Below are positions 7,855 to 17,400 of a stretch of DNA of 52,690 nucleotides, piece after piece (positions within the stretch are counted from its first letter, which is position 1; each line of letters opens with the position of its first letter). The notes beneath the pieces are model-generated. The model made no database searches. It had not been told where the DNA came from and was given only the letters and a program-made list of their open reading frames with translations. Origin of the DNA: a virus; the IMG/VR virus record IMGVR_UViG_3300048023_000625, positions 1 to 52,690 of that record; one strand, given 5' to 3'. The position numbers were made by a program, and so were the translations under genes.

Positions 7855-9024
7855 ATGTCAGAACTATTAGAAAGTCGCTGGCAAGAGACTAAAACAGCAC
7901 TTCTTGAAGGCCTAAATGGCAATAAGAAAGCAGTTATGGCGTCAACACTTGAGAATACACGCAAGTATTTGGCTGAGACTGCAGGTGCTGGAGCTACCTC
8001 TGCCGGCAATATCGCAACACTTAACCGTGTGATCCTACCAGTGATCAGACGTGTTATGCCAACAGTGATTGCAAACGAAATCGTTGGTGTTCAGCCAATG
8101 ACAGGTCCAGTGGGTCAAATCCACACATTGAGAGTACGTTACTCTGATACAGCAGGCTCAGGCGCAAGCGGAGCAACAGCTGGAGAAGAAGCACTTTCAC
8201 CATTCAAAATTGCTGAAGCATATTCTGGTGCAACCAGTGGTAAAGCAGCAGCAACAGCAGCTCTAGAAGGTGCAGCTGGTAATAAACTTAGCATTCAGAT
8301 CTTGAAACAGACTGTTGAAGCTAAATCACGTAAGTTATCAGCACGTTGGACATTTGAAGCGGCACAAGACGCTCAAAGCCAGCACGGTATCGATGTAGAA
8401 GCAGAAATTATGGCAGCACTTGCTCAAGAAATTACTGCAGAAATCGATCAAGAGGTCCTAGGATCACTTGCTTCTTTAGCAGGAACAGGTACAGACACTT
8501 ATAACCAAGCAGCAGTATCTGGTACAGCTACATTTGTTGGCGACGAACACGCAGCTTTAGCAGTTCTAGTTAACAGAGCAGCAAACAGAATTGCACAGAG
8601 AACACGTAGAGGCGCAGGTAACTGGGCTGTTGTTTCTCCAGCAATTTTGACTGTACTTCAGTCAGCAACAACTTCAGCGTTCGCAAGAACAACTGAAGGT
8701 ACTTTTGAAGCACCAACAAATACTAAAATGGTTGGTACTTTGAACGGTGCAATGAAAATCTACGTAAACACATATGCAGCAGATGATGATGTATTAGTTG
8801 GATACAAAGGTTCTTCAGAATCAGACGCAGCAGCGTTCTACTGCCCATACATTCCGTTAATGAGTAGTGGCGTTGTACTTGACCCAACATCATTTGAGCC
8901 AGTCGTATCATTTATGACTCGTTATGGATATGTTGAGTTGTCAAACACAGCTTCGTCTCTTGGTAACGCAGCTGACTACGTAGAGAAAGTTGAAGTGAAC
9001 ACAGGTAACTTGAGTTTCTCATAA
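7855..9024 (+). CDS. gp23: Major capsid protein gp23
   Basis: A 389-aa HK97-fold capsid protein of the T4 gp23 family. The N-terminal region contains NTRKYLAE at residues 34-41; the LAE matches the gp21 rule, predicting cleavage after Glu41 (T4 gp23 is cut after residue 65). Downstream are LNRVILPVIRRVMPTVIANE and GVQPMTGPVGQIHTLRVRYS near 55-98, LSARWTFEAAQDAQSQHGID near 160, and the C-terminal YCPYIPLMSSGVVLDPTSFE near 328-347 with FMTRYGY. It is much shorter than T4 gp23 (521 aa), mainly in the insertion regions, as is usual for marine relatives. AAGGAG precedes the ATG, and a strong terminator follows at 9043-9069. gp24 is not in this window. Confidence 0.96.
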   Translation: MSELLESRWQETKTALLEGLNGNKKAVMASTLENTRKYLAETAGAGATSAGNIATLNRVILPVIRRVMPTVIANEIVGVQPMTGPVGQIHTLRVRYSDTAGSGASGATAGEEALSPFKIAEAYSGATSGKAAATAALEGAAGNKLSIQILKQTVEAKSRKLSARWTFEAAQDAQSQHGIDVEAEIMAALAQEITAEIDQEVLGSLASLAGTGTDTYNQAAVSGTATFVGDEHAALAVLVNRAANRIAQRTRRGAGNWAVVSPAILTVLQSATTSAFARTTEGTFEAPTNTKMVGTLNGAMKIYVNTYAADDDVLVGYKGSSESDAAAFYCPYIPLMSSGVVLDPTSFEPVVSFMTRYGYVELSNTASSLGNAADYVEKVEVNTGNLSFS

Positions 9025-9042
9025 GCTAAACTTTACAAGTTC

Positions 9043-9069
9043 AAAATAGGCCCTACGGGGCCTATTTTT
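9043..9069 (+). terminator. Rho-independent terminator after gp23
   Basis: An 11-bp perfect stem (AAAATAGGCCC with GGGCCTATTTT), loop TACG, then a T run. It closes the head operon. Confidence 0.9.
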
Positions 9070-9072
9070 ATG

Positions 9073-9080
9073 AGTAAATA
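9073..9080 (+). promoter_or_regulatory. Late-promoter-like octamer
   Basis: AGTAAATA followed by C, immediately after the gp23 terminator and 18 nt before the ATG of the cold-shock-like gene. Same GTAAATAC form as at 269-276. Moderate support from recurrence and position only. Confidence 0.4.
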
Positions 9081-9098
9081 CCCACAAGGAGTAATATA

Positions 9099-9293
9099 AT
9101 GATATACAAAGGTCAGGTTTATAAGTTTACAGGTAAATGGGGTGTTGTACGTCCAGATGCATTTGGTCAAGTACGTGTTGACGTACTGTTTGATAAAAAT
9201 CAACATAAACTAATTATTGGTGATCGTGTTGAATATGAACAAATTGAAAAAAATAATAGAAGATATGCAGAAAATATTGTAAAAATAGGTTGA
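9099..9293 (+). CDS. Small cold-shock-like (OB-fold) protein
   Basis: A 64-aa protein whose order MIYKGQVYKFTGKWGVVRPD-x-VRVDVLF-x-LIIGDRVEYEQIE-x-RRYAENIVKIG follows the cold-shock domain plan (GxVxxFxxxxGFGFI, DVFxH, LxxGxxVxFExxxxxGxxAxNV). The aromatic RNP residues usual in CspA are only partly kept: Trp21 replaces the GFGF patch and LFDKN replaces VFVH. Nucleic-acid binding is therefore plausible but weakened. The ribosome site is AAGGAG. Its stop codon overlaps the -35 box of the promoter for the RNA gene that follows, so a functional link is possible but unproven. Confidence 0.55.
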   Translation: MIYKGQVYKFTGKWGVVRPDAFGQVRVDVLFDKNQHKLIIGDRVEYEQIEKNNRRYAENIVKIG

Positions 9294-9317
9294 CTTTTAT
9301 TTTGTATATGCTATATT
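9290..9317 (+). promoter_or_regulatory. Sigma70-type extended -10 promoter for the ncRNA
   Basis: TTGACT at 9290-9295, a 16-nt spacer, and TATATT at 9312-9317, preceded by TGC so that an extended -10 (TGnTATATT) is present. The expected start is about 9323-9325. Followed by no good ribosome site or long reading frame. Confidence 0.75.
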
Positions 9318-9321
9318 AAGT

Positions 9322-9568
9322 ACATAACAAAGACGACGGTCCTAGTTAGATAGTGCAAGGAAGAGAGATAGCAGGTCTCAAACTTGGCTAGTAGTTGTAG
9401 TGACAGCGTATGAGCGTGGAGACACGAAGATGCGACTTTAAACGTAACTGTTTGATACTAGGCTCTTGGTGATTTAGCAGAACAGACTGCAAAGCCGGGT
9501 TGTTGGTATTCTGAAGTCCAACCTATCAACATTATAGAAAAAGGTCTACTTCGGTGGGCCTTTTTTTA
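9322..9568 (+). ncRNA. Candidate stand-alone structured phage RNA, about 240 nt
   Basis: The segment lies between a strong promoter and a strong intrinsic terminator and has no credible gene: the longest ATG frame is 20 codons at 9410-9472 without a ribosome site. It is more GC-rich than its surroundings. Visible pairings are CCTAGT (9341-9346) with ACTAGG (about 9457-9462), enclosing GTCTC (9375-9379) with GAGAC (9419-9423) and the AAAC-GTAACT-GTTT hairpin (9440-9453). Beyond these are GCAG-AACAGA-CTGC (9477-9490) and GTTGG...CCAAC (9502-9522). It does not look like tRNA, tmRNA, 6S RNA, RNase P RNA or a riboswitch known to me. The function is unknown; regulation in trans or action through the neighbouring small protein are guesses. 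Confidence 0.65.
9538..9567 (+). terminator. Intrinsic terminator of the ncRNA
   Basis: A 12-bp stem (AAAAAGGTCTAC with GTGGGCCTTTTT, two G-U pairs) capped by a C(UUCG)G tetraloop and followed by more T residues. Confidence 0.9.
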
Positions 9569-9597
9569 CGAACATTATAACCCATTTTTTCGAAAAG

Positions 9598-9605
9598 GAT
9601 AAATA
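9598..9605 (+). promoter_or_regulatory. Late promoter octamer of the fibre block
   Basis: GATAAATA followed by CTA, about 95 nt before the first fibre-block ATG. The expected start is about 9611, giving an unusually long leader. It follows the ncRNA terminator directly. Confidence 0.65.
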
Positions 9606-9694
9606 CTATTGTCAGATAGTATGCCGCAAGGCGGACTTATGCTGTACCCGCAGCGTAGCTCATAGAACGGGCATCGGACTTCTAAACAGGAGAA
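9603..9694 (+). other. Structured 5' leader of the fibre block
   Basis: Locally GC-rich (about half G+C in 9623-9677). Visible helices are ATACTAT with ATAGTAT (9603-9609/9616-9622; only possible in read-through RNA because it overlaps the late promoter), CCGC-AAG-GCGG (9624-9634), and a bulged ATG/CAT plus CCCG/CGGG stem (9639-9674) enclosing AGC-GTA-GCT. The ribosome site AGGAG at 9688-9692 stays unpaired in this model. It may stabilise the RNA or control translation. Confidence 0.5.
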
Positions 9695-9699
9695 AACAA

Positions 9700-10050
9700 A
9701 TGGGAAGACCTATTAATAAAAGAAACTTTGGCGCTACTGGAGCCACCACACCAACAATACCAGTTAGATATCACAACGGATCATCAAGTGTAGAAGGTTA
9801 CATTGTGAATCAAAAAGGTACAAACAAATTTACAGTAACAACTAACGGTTCTGATACATTCGTATGCAGACTTGTTAATGAAGTTGCTCCAAATGCAGCA
9901 GCAGAAATGTCATTAGTTGGCTTAGCAGGCAGTCCTGTTATTCTGAAGAAACTATTCAACAGAACAGCAGTTGATTGGGACGGTAACCGTTATACTTGGA
10001 CTACTGAGGACGACTCTACCGAATCATTGTTAAGACTGACAGCCATTTAA
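9700..10050 (+). CDS. Conserved marine T4-like virion protein (MGRPINKRNFG family)
   Basis: A 116-aa, predicted beta-rich protein beginning MGRPINKRNFGATG and containing RYHNGSSSVEGYIVNQKGTN near residues 23-42. Small proteins starting MGRPxNKRxFG with a GYIVxQKG block recur upstream of fibre genes in marine T4-like phages, where they are annotated as structural. That recognition is from memory. It opens the adhesin block, is preceded by AGGAG and the structured leader, and is 11 nt before the next gene, so all are probably co-transcribed. The exact role in fibre or virion assembly is unknown. Confidence 0.6.
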   Translation: MGRPINKRNFGATGATTPTIPVRYHNGSSSVEGYIVNQKGTNKFTVTTNGSDTFVCRLVNEVAPNAAAEMSLVGLAGSPVILKKLFNRTAVDWDGNRYTWTTEDDSTESLLRLTAI

Positions 10051-10061
10051 GGAGTTTCTAA

Positions 10062-11081
10062 ATGGCTCAACGTATCAATAGAATCGGCGCAGATTCTTAT
10101 GTAATCAAAGTAGATAATGGCGGAAGCATTGAATTAGATGTAGGACCAGCAGGTGCTGTCACAGTAACCGGTGATCTTGCAGTTCAAGGTGAAAGCACAT
10201 CTATTGGATCTAGTGATCTTGTAGTTGAAGATAATACTATTACTGTCAACGCAGGTGAAACAGGCAGCGGAGTTACATTAAACACAGCCGGTTTAATTGT
10301 TGAGCGTGGAATCGCAAATGATGCTTACTTCTTCTGGGACGAAAGAGTACAAAGTATTAGTGGCGGAATAGCTCGTCAAGGTAGTTGGATATTACAAGAC
10401 TCAACTAATGCTATTAACGGATTAGTTGCATCTAGTATTAGACCAGATACTATAGGAAGTAACAATTTAACTTTACTAGCTGAAGGTACAGGTATTGTTA
10501 CAGTTACAGGTACCACTGATTACGAAAAGCAAGTGTATGACTACACAGGCGATGACATTACTACTAATGCCAGTAATCCAACAAAATTAGTTTTACCAAA
10601 CGACGATGACGCATTAGTATCGGCTAGATTACTTGAAGACTTTGTAAGAGGATACACAACACAAAACTTACAAACAGGTATTTCAAAAGGCGATACTACA
10701 CCTACTAGTGTAAAAACTTTTGACTTTGAAGTTGATTCATCAACAAGTAGAATTGAATTTAAAATCGATGACAATTTGTTAGCAACAATGTTTGAGAATC
10801 GCTTAGAAATTGGCAATATTAAAATTACTGCTAATTCTATTACATCTAGCGATGTTAATGGCGATGTTGTTCTTGCAGGAGCAGGTACTGGCGGTGTTAG
10901 ATTAGATACTGCTACTACTATCAAAAAATTAGCAGACCCAGTTGTACCAACTGATGGAGTTTCGTTATATAGTAAACCATTAGCAGATGGAGGAACAGGT
11001 ATATTTTTTGTAAATGAAGATACAACTCAAGACGAACTAGCAAGTCGGAACAAAGCACTACTTTTCAGTATAATATTTTAA
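10062..11081 (+). CDS. Fibre-block structural protein with beta-helix-type repeats
   Basis: A 339-aa, Thr/Gly/Asn-rich protein. Residues 25-70 (GAVTVTGDLAVQGESTSIGS then DLVVEDNTITVNAG) match the VTGDLxVxG / STELTVDDKTITI repeats found in the giant fibre gene downstream (residues near 2620-2650 there). The middle (FFWDERVQSISGG, ARLLEDFVRGYTTQ) and the end (SLYSKPLADGGTGIFFVNED) look like modules of phage fibre proteins. It is probably a fibre component or adaptor attaching a fibre to the virion. The ribosome site is AAGGAG; the next gene starts 10 nt later. Confidence 0.6.
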   Translation: MAQRINRIGADSYVIKVDNGGSIELDVGPAGAVTVTGDLAVQGESTSIGSSDLVVEDNTITVNAGETGSGVTLNTAGLIVERGIANDAYFFWDERVQSISGGIARQGSWILQDSTNAINGLVASSIRPDTIGSNNLTLLAEGTGIVTVTGTTDYEKQVYDYTGDDITTNASNPTKLVLPNDDDALVSARLLEDFVRGYTTQNLQTGISKGDTTPTSVKTFDFEVDSSTSRIEFKIDDNLLATMFENRLEIGNIKITANSITSSDVNGDVVLAGAGTGGVRLDTATTIKKLADPVVPTDGVSLYSKPLADGGTGIFFVNEDTTQDELASRNKALLFSIIF

Positions 11082-11091
11082 AGGAACAGAA

Positions 11092-11424
11092 ATGGCAATA
11101 GTAAACGCACAAATAGCAAGCACAGATACAATATTAATTACTGTCCCAGCAGCTAAGAAATATGCTATAACTACAGTTCTAGTGTGTAACAACCAGTTTG
11201 ATGACTCTAGTGGTGCAAATGATACAACATTTGATATGCACGTTATACCAGCTGGTCAAAGTAAAACACTTAGAAATTTAGTTTTAAATGACTTAAAAGT
11301 TGCAGCGGCAGATACATTTACATTTAATGTAGAAAGATTGATTTTAGAGGCAGATGACAGATTAGTGTTTGTAGGTGCTAACCCACAAAATTTAAGTGTT
11401 ACAGTAAGTTATTTGGAAGTATAA
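11092..11424 (+). CDS. Small beta-rich virion-type protein
   Basis: A 110-aa protein with alternating hydrophobic strands (TDTILITVPAAKKYAITTVL, then CNNQFDDSSG and FDMHVIPAGQSKTL) and no transmembrane segment. The pattern resembles small beta-sandwich proteins in marine phage fibre operons, which are of unknown function. It is preceded by AAAGGAAC and ends with a TAA directly abutting the ATG of the 2830-aa fibre gene, so the two are likely coupled in translation and perhaps in assembly. Confidence 0.55.
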   Translation: MAIVNAQIASTDTILITVPAAKKYAITTVLVCNNQFDDSSGANDTTFDMHVIPAGQSKTLRNLVLNDLKVAAADTFTFNVERLILEADDRLVFVGANPQNLSVTVSYLEV

Positions 11425-14400
11425 ATGGATTATTTTAAGAGACAGTCGTTACATAGCAGGTTAATAGGAGACACTAGTGTAACATTAACAGCAGATGGCG
11501 AAGTCTTAATCGAACCAAGCGGTCGCAAGGTTACGATTGACGGCGACTTAGTTGTTACAGGAAACGCAAGCGGTTCTGAAGTTACTGACATACTTTATGT
11601 TACCCAAGACGGTAATGATTTAAATGACGGTAAAAGTTTAGGACCAGACGGAGCGAAAGCAACAATTAAAAGTGCTGTCGCTTCATCAAGCCCGGGTACT
11701 ACAATTCTTGTAGGACCAGGAGATTTCTATGAATCAAATCCAATAACTCTACCAGATTTTGTTACTATTAGAGGTACTGGTGATTTAAGAAATACTAGAA
11801 TTTTCCCAAGAAATAATACGCAAACTATTTTCTATATGGGAAATGGTTGTTACTTACACGAACTTACTATGAGAGGGTTAAGATATCCAGGATGGTGTGC
11901 TGAAATACGAGAAGGCGCACTTGTAACAACATCACCATATATACAAAACTGTACAAATATGAATGGTCCTTGGTTGAATGACGGCACAGAATTTATTCCA
12001 TTCGAAACAGTGCAGATACCAGGAATTGAACCTGGTGCTAAACCATTAATGGTTGAAGATTATCCTGCTTTACCTTCTGGCAAACAAGTTAATGACACAG
12101 GCGGCGGTGGCGGCCTATATGTTGACGGTAATCAATATGATCCTGCATCACTTGTGTTTAGTTTTGTTGCAGATGCATTTACACAAATTGCACAAGGCGG
12201 AGTTGGCTTTTGGATTGATAATTTTGGTTACACACAAATTGTTAGTTGTTTCTCAGTATTCTGTAGTGTTGGTTTTAAAACCACACGAGGCGGCTATCTA
12301 TCTATTTCAAACTCTGTAAGTGACTTTGGATTAAAAGGTATTGAAGCAGACGGATTCTATCCACAAGCATATACAACTGCCAGACCACAGCAAGATTATT
12401 TTAGTACTGTTGCAAGTGTTACAATTAATACACCTGGTGCAAATTATACTTCTGCTCCTACTGTTGTAATAGAAGGACCATCAAAAGTTGGAGGCGTAAC
12501 AGCGACTGCCACTGCATCAATAGACACTACTTCAGGAAAACTAGCTGCTGTTACAATACAACAAGCAGGTAGCGGTTATACTAGTGTCCCTTTAATTTCA
12601 TTTAGTGGAGGCGGAGCAACTGCTCAAGCCACAGGCACAATTAATCTTGCCTCTAATGTCACAGTAACCCTAAACAGTTTAAGAGACAAACCACAAACAG
12701 GTAGTATAATTAAATTTGAAGGTGACCCTCTTTATTATTATATTACTGGAACTAATCAAATTAATCCACCTTTTGTTTATGATGAGGTAGTATGTAGAAG
12801 AGATTTACGTAGGATTATTGACGCTGTCACTGCTGATATTGTTTTAGGCACAAGTTATCAATCACAAGCAGCAGCAACAAGTTACTTGAGAGCAACATCA
12901 AGTAAAGTATTATCAGATCAATTGGCACCAACTGTTTTTGGTATTGAATCGGCTAGAGACGGAATGAAGGCCGAAACTACTAATCTAGCAATGGAAGAGC
13001 AAATTGATTATTTGTTTAACATAATTACAAGCACAATTAATGAAGGGGACAGTAGTGTACAGCCCGATAATCAAAATGATATTGCTAATACACTAAACGA
13101 TCTGAATACTATCGACCCTGCAAGAATTGCTGCAAAAAATAATGTTTTAGAAAATAGAGAGTTTATAGTAGAAGAAGTTGCAGCATATGTTAATGATCAG
13201 TTTACTGAACTAAGTTATAACCAAGCTGATTATACTAGTGATATGACAACACTTATTAATGGTATTCAAATGTTTGCAGCGTTAGAAAGTAACCAGCAAA
13301 TTATTAGACTTGCTCAAGAATACGAAGTACGCACTAGATTCAAACCAATGTTGTTGTCTAGTTTTAGATTCCTAAGCGAAAAATTTGAAGCACTAGCCGA
13401 AGTACAAGCAAGTACAATTGCATTAACAAATGTTAAAGAAGGCTTCAACCAGTTTATGAATATTATTGATGATGGTGATAGTTCGGCAAATGTAATTGTA
13501 TTTCCTGAACACGCAGGAGTTGATAGCAATAGAGCAGATGCTAAAGATCAATTACAAGCAAACAAAAACTTTTTGACAACAGAATTTACAACTTTTCTAG
13601 CAGCAGAAGCTCCAGGATTTAGTTTTGATGTGGATAATTACAAATTAGATTTTGAAAGAATAATCGATGCTATGACCTTTGACGTCCTGTACAACGGTAA
13701 TAGTAGTACAGTTTTAGAAGCTAGATATTATTTTGATAATGGTGCAGACGGAACTTTATTTTCAGATTTAACACCTAATGATAGAAATGCTATCGTACAA
13801 TCATATGCACGTATGAGATTTGTAATAGGTAGAGTAGCTAGAGGTTTAGCTGTAACAGCTACAACCGGTAATGGCGTTAGTCAAGATTTTACAAGCAACA
13901 ATGCAACACAGAGTGAAGCTGATTTTCTAGATACATTATTGTTTAACATTGAAGATATGATAGATAATGTAACACTAGATAGATTGCCTTCAACTTTAAC
14001 ATATCCAACATACGGGGACGAACCTGCGTTACAGGTAGATGCTGCAAATATTATTGAAGCTAGACGTAACGGTTTTATTACTGATGCTATATCATATAAT
14101 TTAGCAAATAATCCAACACTTACATACAATCAAGATAAATGTAAAAGAGATATCGGTTACTTGGTTGATGGAATTAATCGTGACATACTATTAGGTACTA
14201 ATCATAATAGTATACAGGCAGCTACAGCATATAAACGTGCAAATGTTGCATATCTAAATTCAGAACAAAAACCAGCTACAATTCTTTCATTAAAATATGC
14301 AAAAACATTAGGAATAGCAGCAGTTACAACTAATGATTTAATCAGAGACGATGTTTCAGCAAAATGGGATATAATTCTTGATATTATAGAATTTGATCAA

Positions 14401-17400
14401 TTACCTAGTGTAGGTATTGAATACCCGGATCCTGGTCCTGCAAGTAATGAACTAATTTATGGAGTTGATCAAGTTCTTGCAAATAAAGCATTTTTACAAG
14501 AAGAAACTGTACAATTTATTAACAATCAATATTTTGTATACAATAGTGCTAAGTGTGAAAGAGATACCGGACTTATTATTGATGCAGCAGCATATGACAC
14601 ATTGCTTGGTACAAACTACAATGCAGTTACAGCAGGATTATCATATCAAAGAGCAAACAGTGCATATGTTTTAAGTGATCAAAATACAGAAACAATCGGC
14701 GGTATTAATTTTGCAAAAAGTAGATCCAGTGATGCAACAACACATTCGCCCTCGCAATCAGATGTTGAAGCAGCATTTGACGAAGTAATTGATATTATAC
14801 AAAACGGTGCAGTAAGCACACCGCAGGCTGCTGATCCACTTACATTTACAGATCCATCAACTGCATCAACAGCCGAAATAAACACAAAATCTCAATTACA
14901 AAATAATAGAAATTTTATTGCTGCTGAAACAGTTGCTTACATAAATGAGAATTACGTTAATTTTACATATGACAGTTCAAAATGTGAAAGAGATATTGGA
15001 TTAATATTAGATGCAATATCAAAAGATGTTGCACTAGGAACAAACTATAATACTGTAACAGCAGGATTAGCCTACTCAAGAGCCACCGCTGCAACTAACA
15101 AAGCAGCACAAGGTTTACAAACACTCGAATCATTTAAGTTTGCACGTAAAGAAACAATCGAAAAAGGATTAAGTGATACTGGAGAAGCAAGGGCATTAGC
15201 ATCGTGGAATGAAGTTATAGATATATTTGAAAATGGCGTTGTTAGTACAGATACCGCAGCCGATGCTATAACATTTACTACTCCGGTTGGTGCAAGCCAA
15301 GATCTAGAAGATGCAAAAGATCAATTACAAGCAAATAGAGATTTTATTGCAGCTGAGATTGTTGCATATGTAAATGATAACACACCGCCGGCAGGTTATA
15401 ATCAAACTAAATGCAATCGTGATGTAAAATATATTGTAGATGGTTTATCACACGATATACTTTATGGTGGTAACTCAGCAACTAGACTAGTAGCAGCTAG
15501 TTATTTTGAAGGTGCAGTAGCACAACTTCCTGTAAACCAGCTAACACCAACTACTAATGCCTATACACACTTAAAAGATACTGTGATTCCAGCAATTATC
15601 ACAAATACTCCACTAACACCTACAACTGGCAACACTGAAACTCAAGACACCACAAACGGTGCAGCAACCGCAACAGAAAGTGCAGCACTTGAATTATTGG
15701 TAGATATTATTATTGATCACATAAATGGCTACGATAATGTTAATCCGTTAGGTGACGAAGTATTACCAAGTGTTACTTGGTCTACATCAGAACTGCAACA
15801 AGATTACAGCACTATTGTTGCACAGAAGTCAAGTATACAAAGTTTGACAACACAGTTTATTGCAGACACTTTTACTGGATTCAACTTTAATAGCACAAAA
15901 TGCGATAGAGATACAAAGTATATTGTTGATGCATTAACATATGATATATTATACGGTGGCAATAGTGCTACGCTTAATGCTGCACGTAGCTATTGGGTAG
16001 GTACACAAACACAAGTTGAAGGACAAAAAGCAGAAACTGCAACAGCGTTAGAATATACAGCAACTATATTAAATAAAATTATACAAGATCAAGCAGTTGA
16101 TTATACTTGGCAATCAAGTGAAGCACAAGATACAACTGCTGGTGCAGGAACTACAACAGAAGCAGCAACCGCAGCTAACTTGTTGCAAATTATACAAGAT
16201 GTTATAACTGACGGTCTAGATAATTTGCCTACAGAAGTCAAGCCAGATTATGCAACATTTGCAAATGCAGATGTGATTGCTGGAGTTAATAATTTATTAA
16301 CAGAAAAAGATACTATTGTAGCAGATACAATTACCTATATTAACACAACTTATAATGGATTTAGCTATGATCAAGAAGTATGTAAAAGAGACACAGGCTA
16401 TATTATTGATGCTATTGTACACGATGCTTTCTACGAAGCAAACATTAGCACACTAATAGCAACTCGTGCATACTTCCTAGGTAGTACACAATACTTGCCA
16501 AATGAACAAGTTGCTCCTACAGTAGCAGCATACAACCATTTACAAAGTGTAATTGATGATACTATTCAAGGTGTAGCAGTTATTCCACAGTCAGGAAATA
16601 GTCTATCACAAGTATTGAGCGGCAATTACGGAAATGCAGCAGTAGGAACAACATTTACAAATTTGATTGGTATATTAAAAACAGCAATAACTAATCAAAC
16701 TTTAATTGGAACACCGGCTGAAATTGAACCTAATTATACCTGGATTAACCAAGCAACTAGAGACGCAGCAGAATCATTTTTTGTACAAAAATCGTATTAT
16801 GAAACAGAAACAATCAAATACATTGAACAAAATATTTTAGGATTCTCATATAATATTGATAAGTGTAAAAGAGATACAGGTTATATTATTGATGCAGCAA
16901 TATACGATATGATGTATGGTGGTGATAAACAATCTCGTCGAGCAGCATTAGCATATTATAATGGTGCGATACTTACTGGTATAACAGGCGATTATGGAGA
17001 TCAAACGGGTATCACAGCATATGCAAATAAGTATCTTGCTTCAATTGTAAACAAAGTTTCAAAAAATGAAACAGTTACAAAAAGTTTTGGTAACCCAGCA
17101 ACACAACTACTAACCATACCAGATGGAAGTACATTATTAGAAACTGGTGAACTTCCTGGAGCCGAACTAGAATTATTAATTGCTAGGGTTGCTGATGCAA
17201 TTGAAGCAAAAACAATGGGCGATTGGTTTGAAAGAGAGCACAATTTAACATTAGGTAATTCAATATTTTTACAAGAACGAAATGCAATACTTGATGCTGA
17301 AGACGATATTGTTGATAATGCCATTAGTTCATTAAACTTAGTATACGGTGGTATTTTTGATATCAACGTATTCCCTGGTGTTATTAGTGTAACCACAGAT

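Noticed and set aside
9490-9535. tRNA- or tmRNA-like end in the non-coding RNA
   Set aside because: The GTTGG...CCAAC stem lacks a T-loop, acceptor pairing and anticodon arm. No tag reading frame and no CCA-type end were found.
11420-11427. TATAAATG as a late promoter for giant fibre 1
   Set aside because: The last base breaks the octamer, it overlaps the start codon itself, and the gene already abuts its upstream partner with GGAAG before the ATG.
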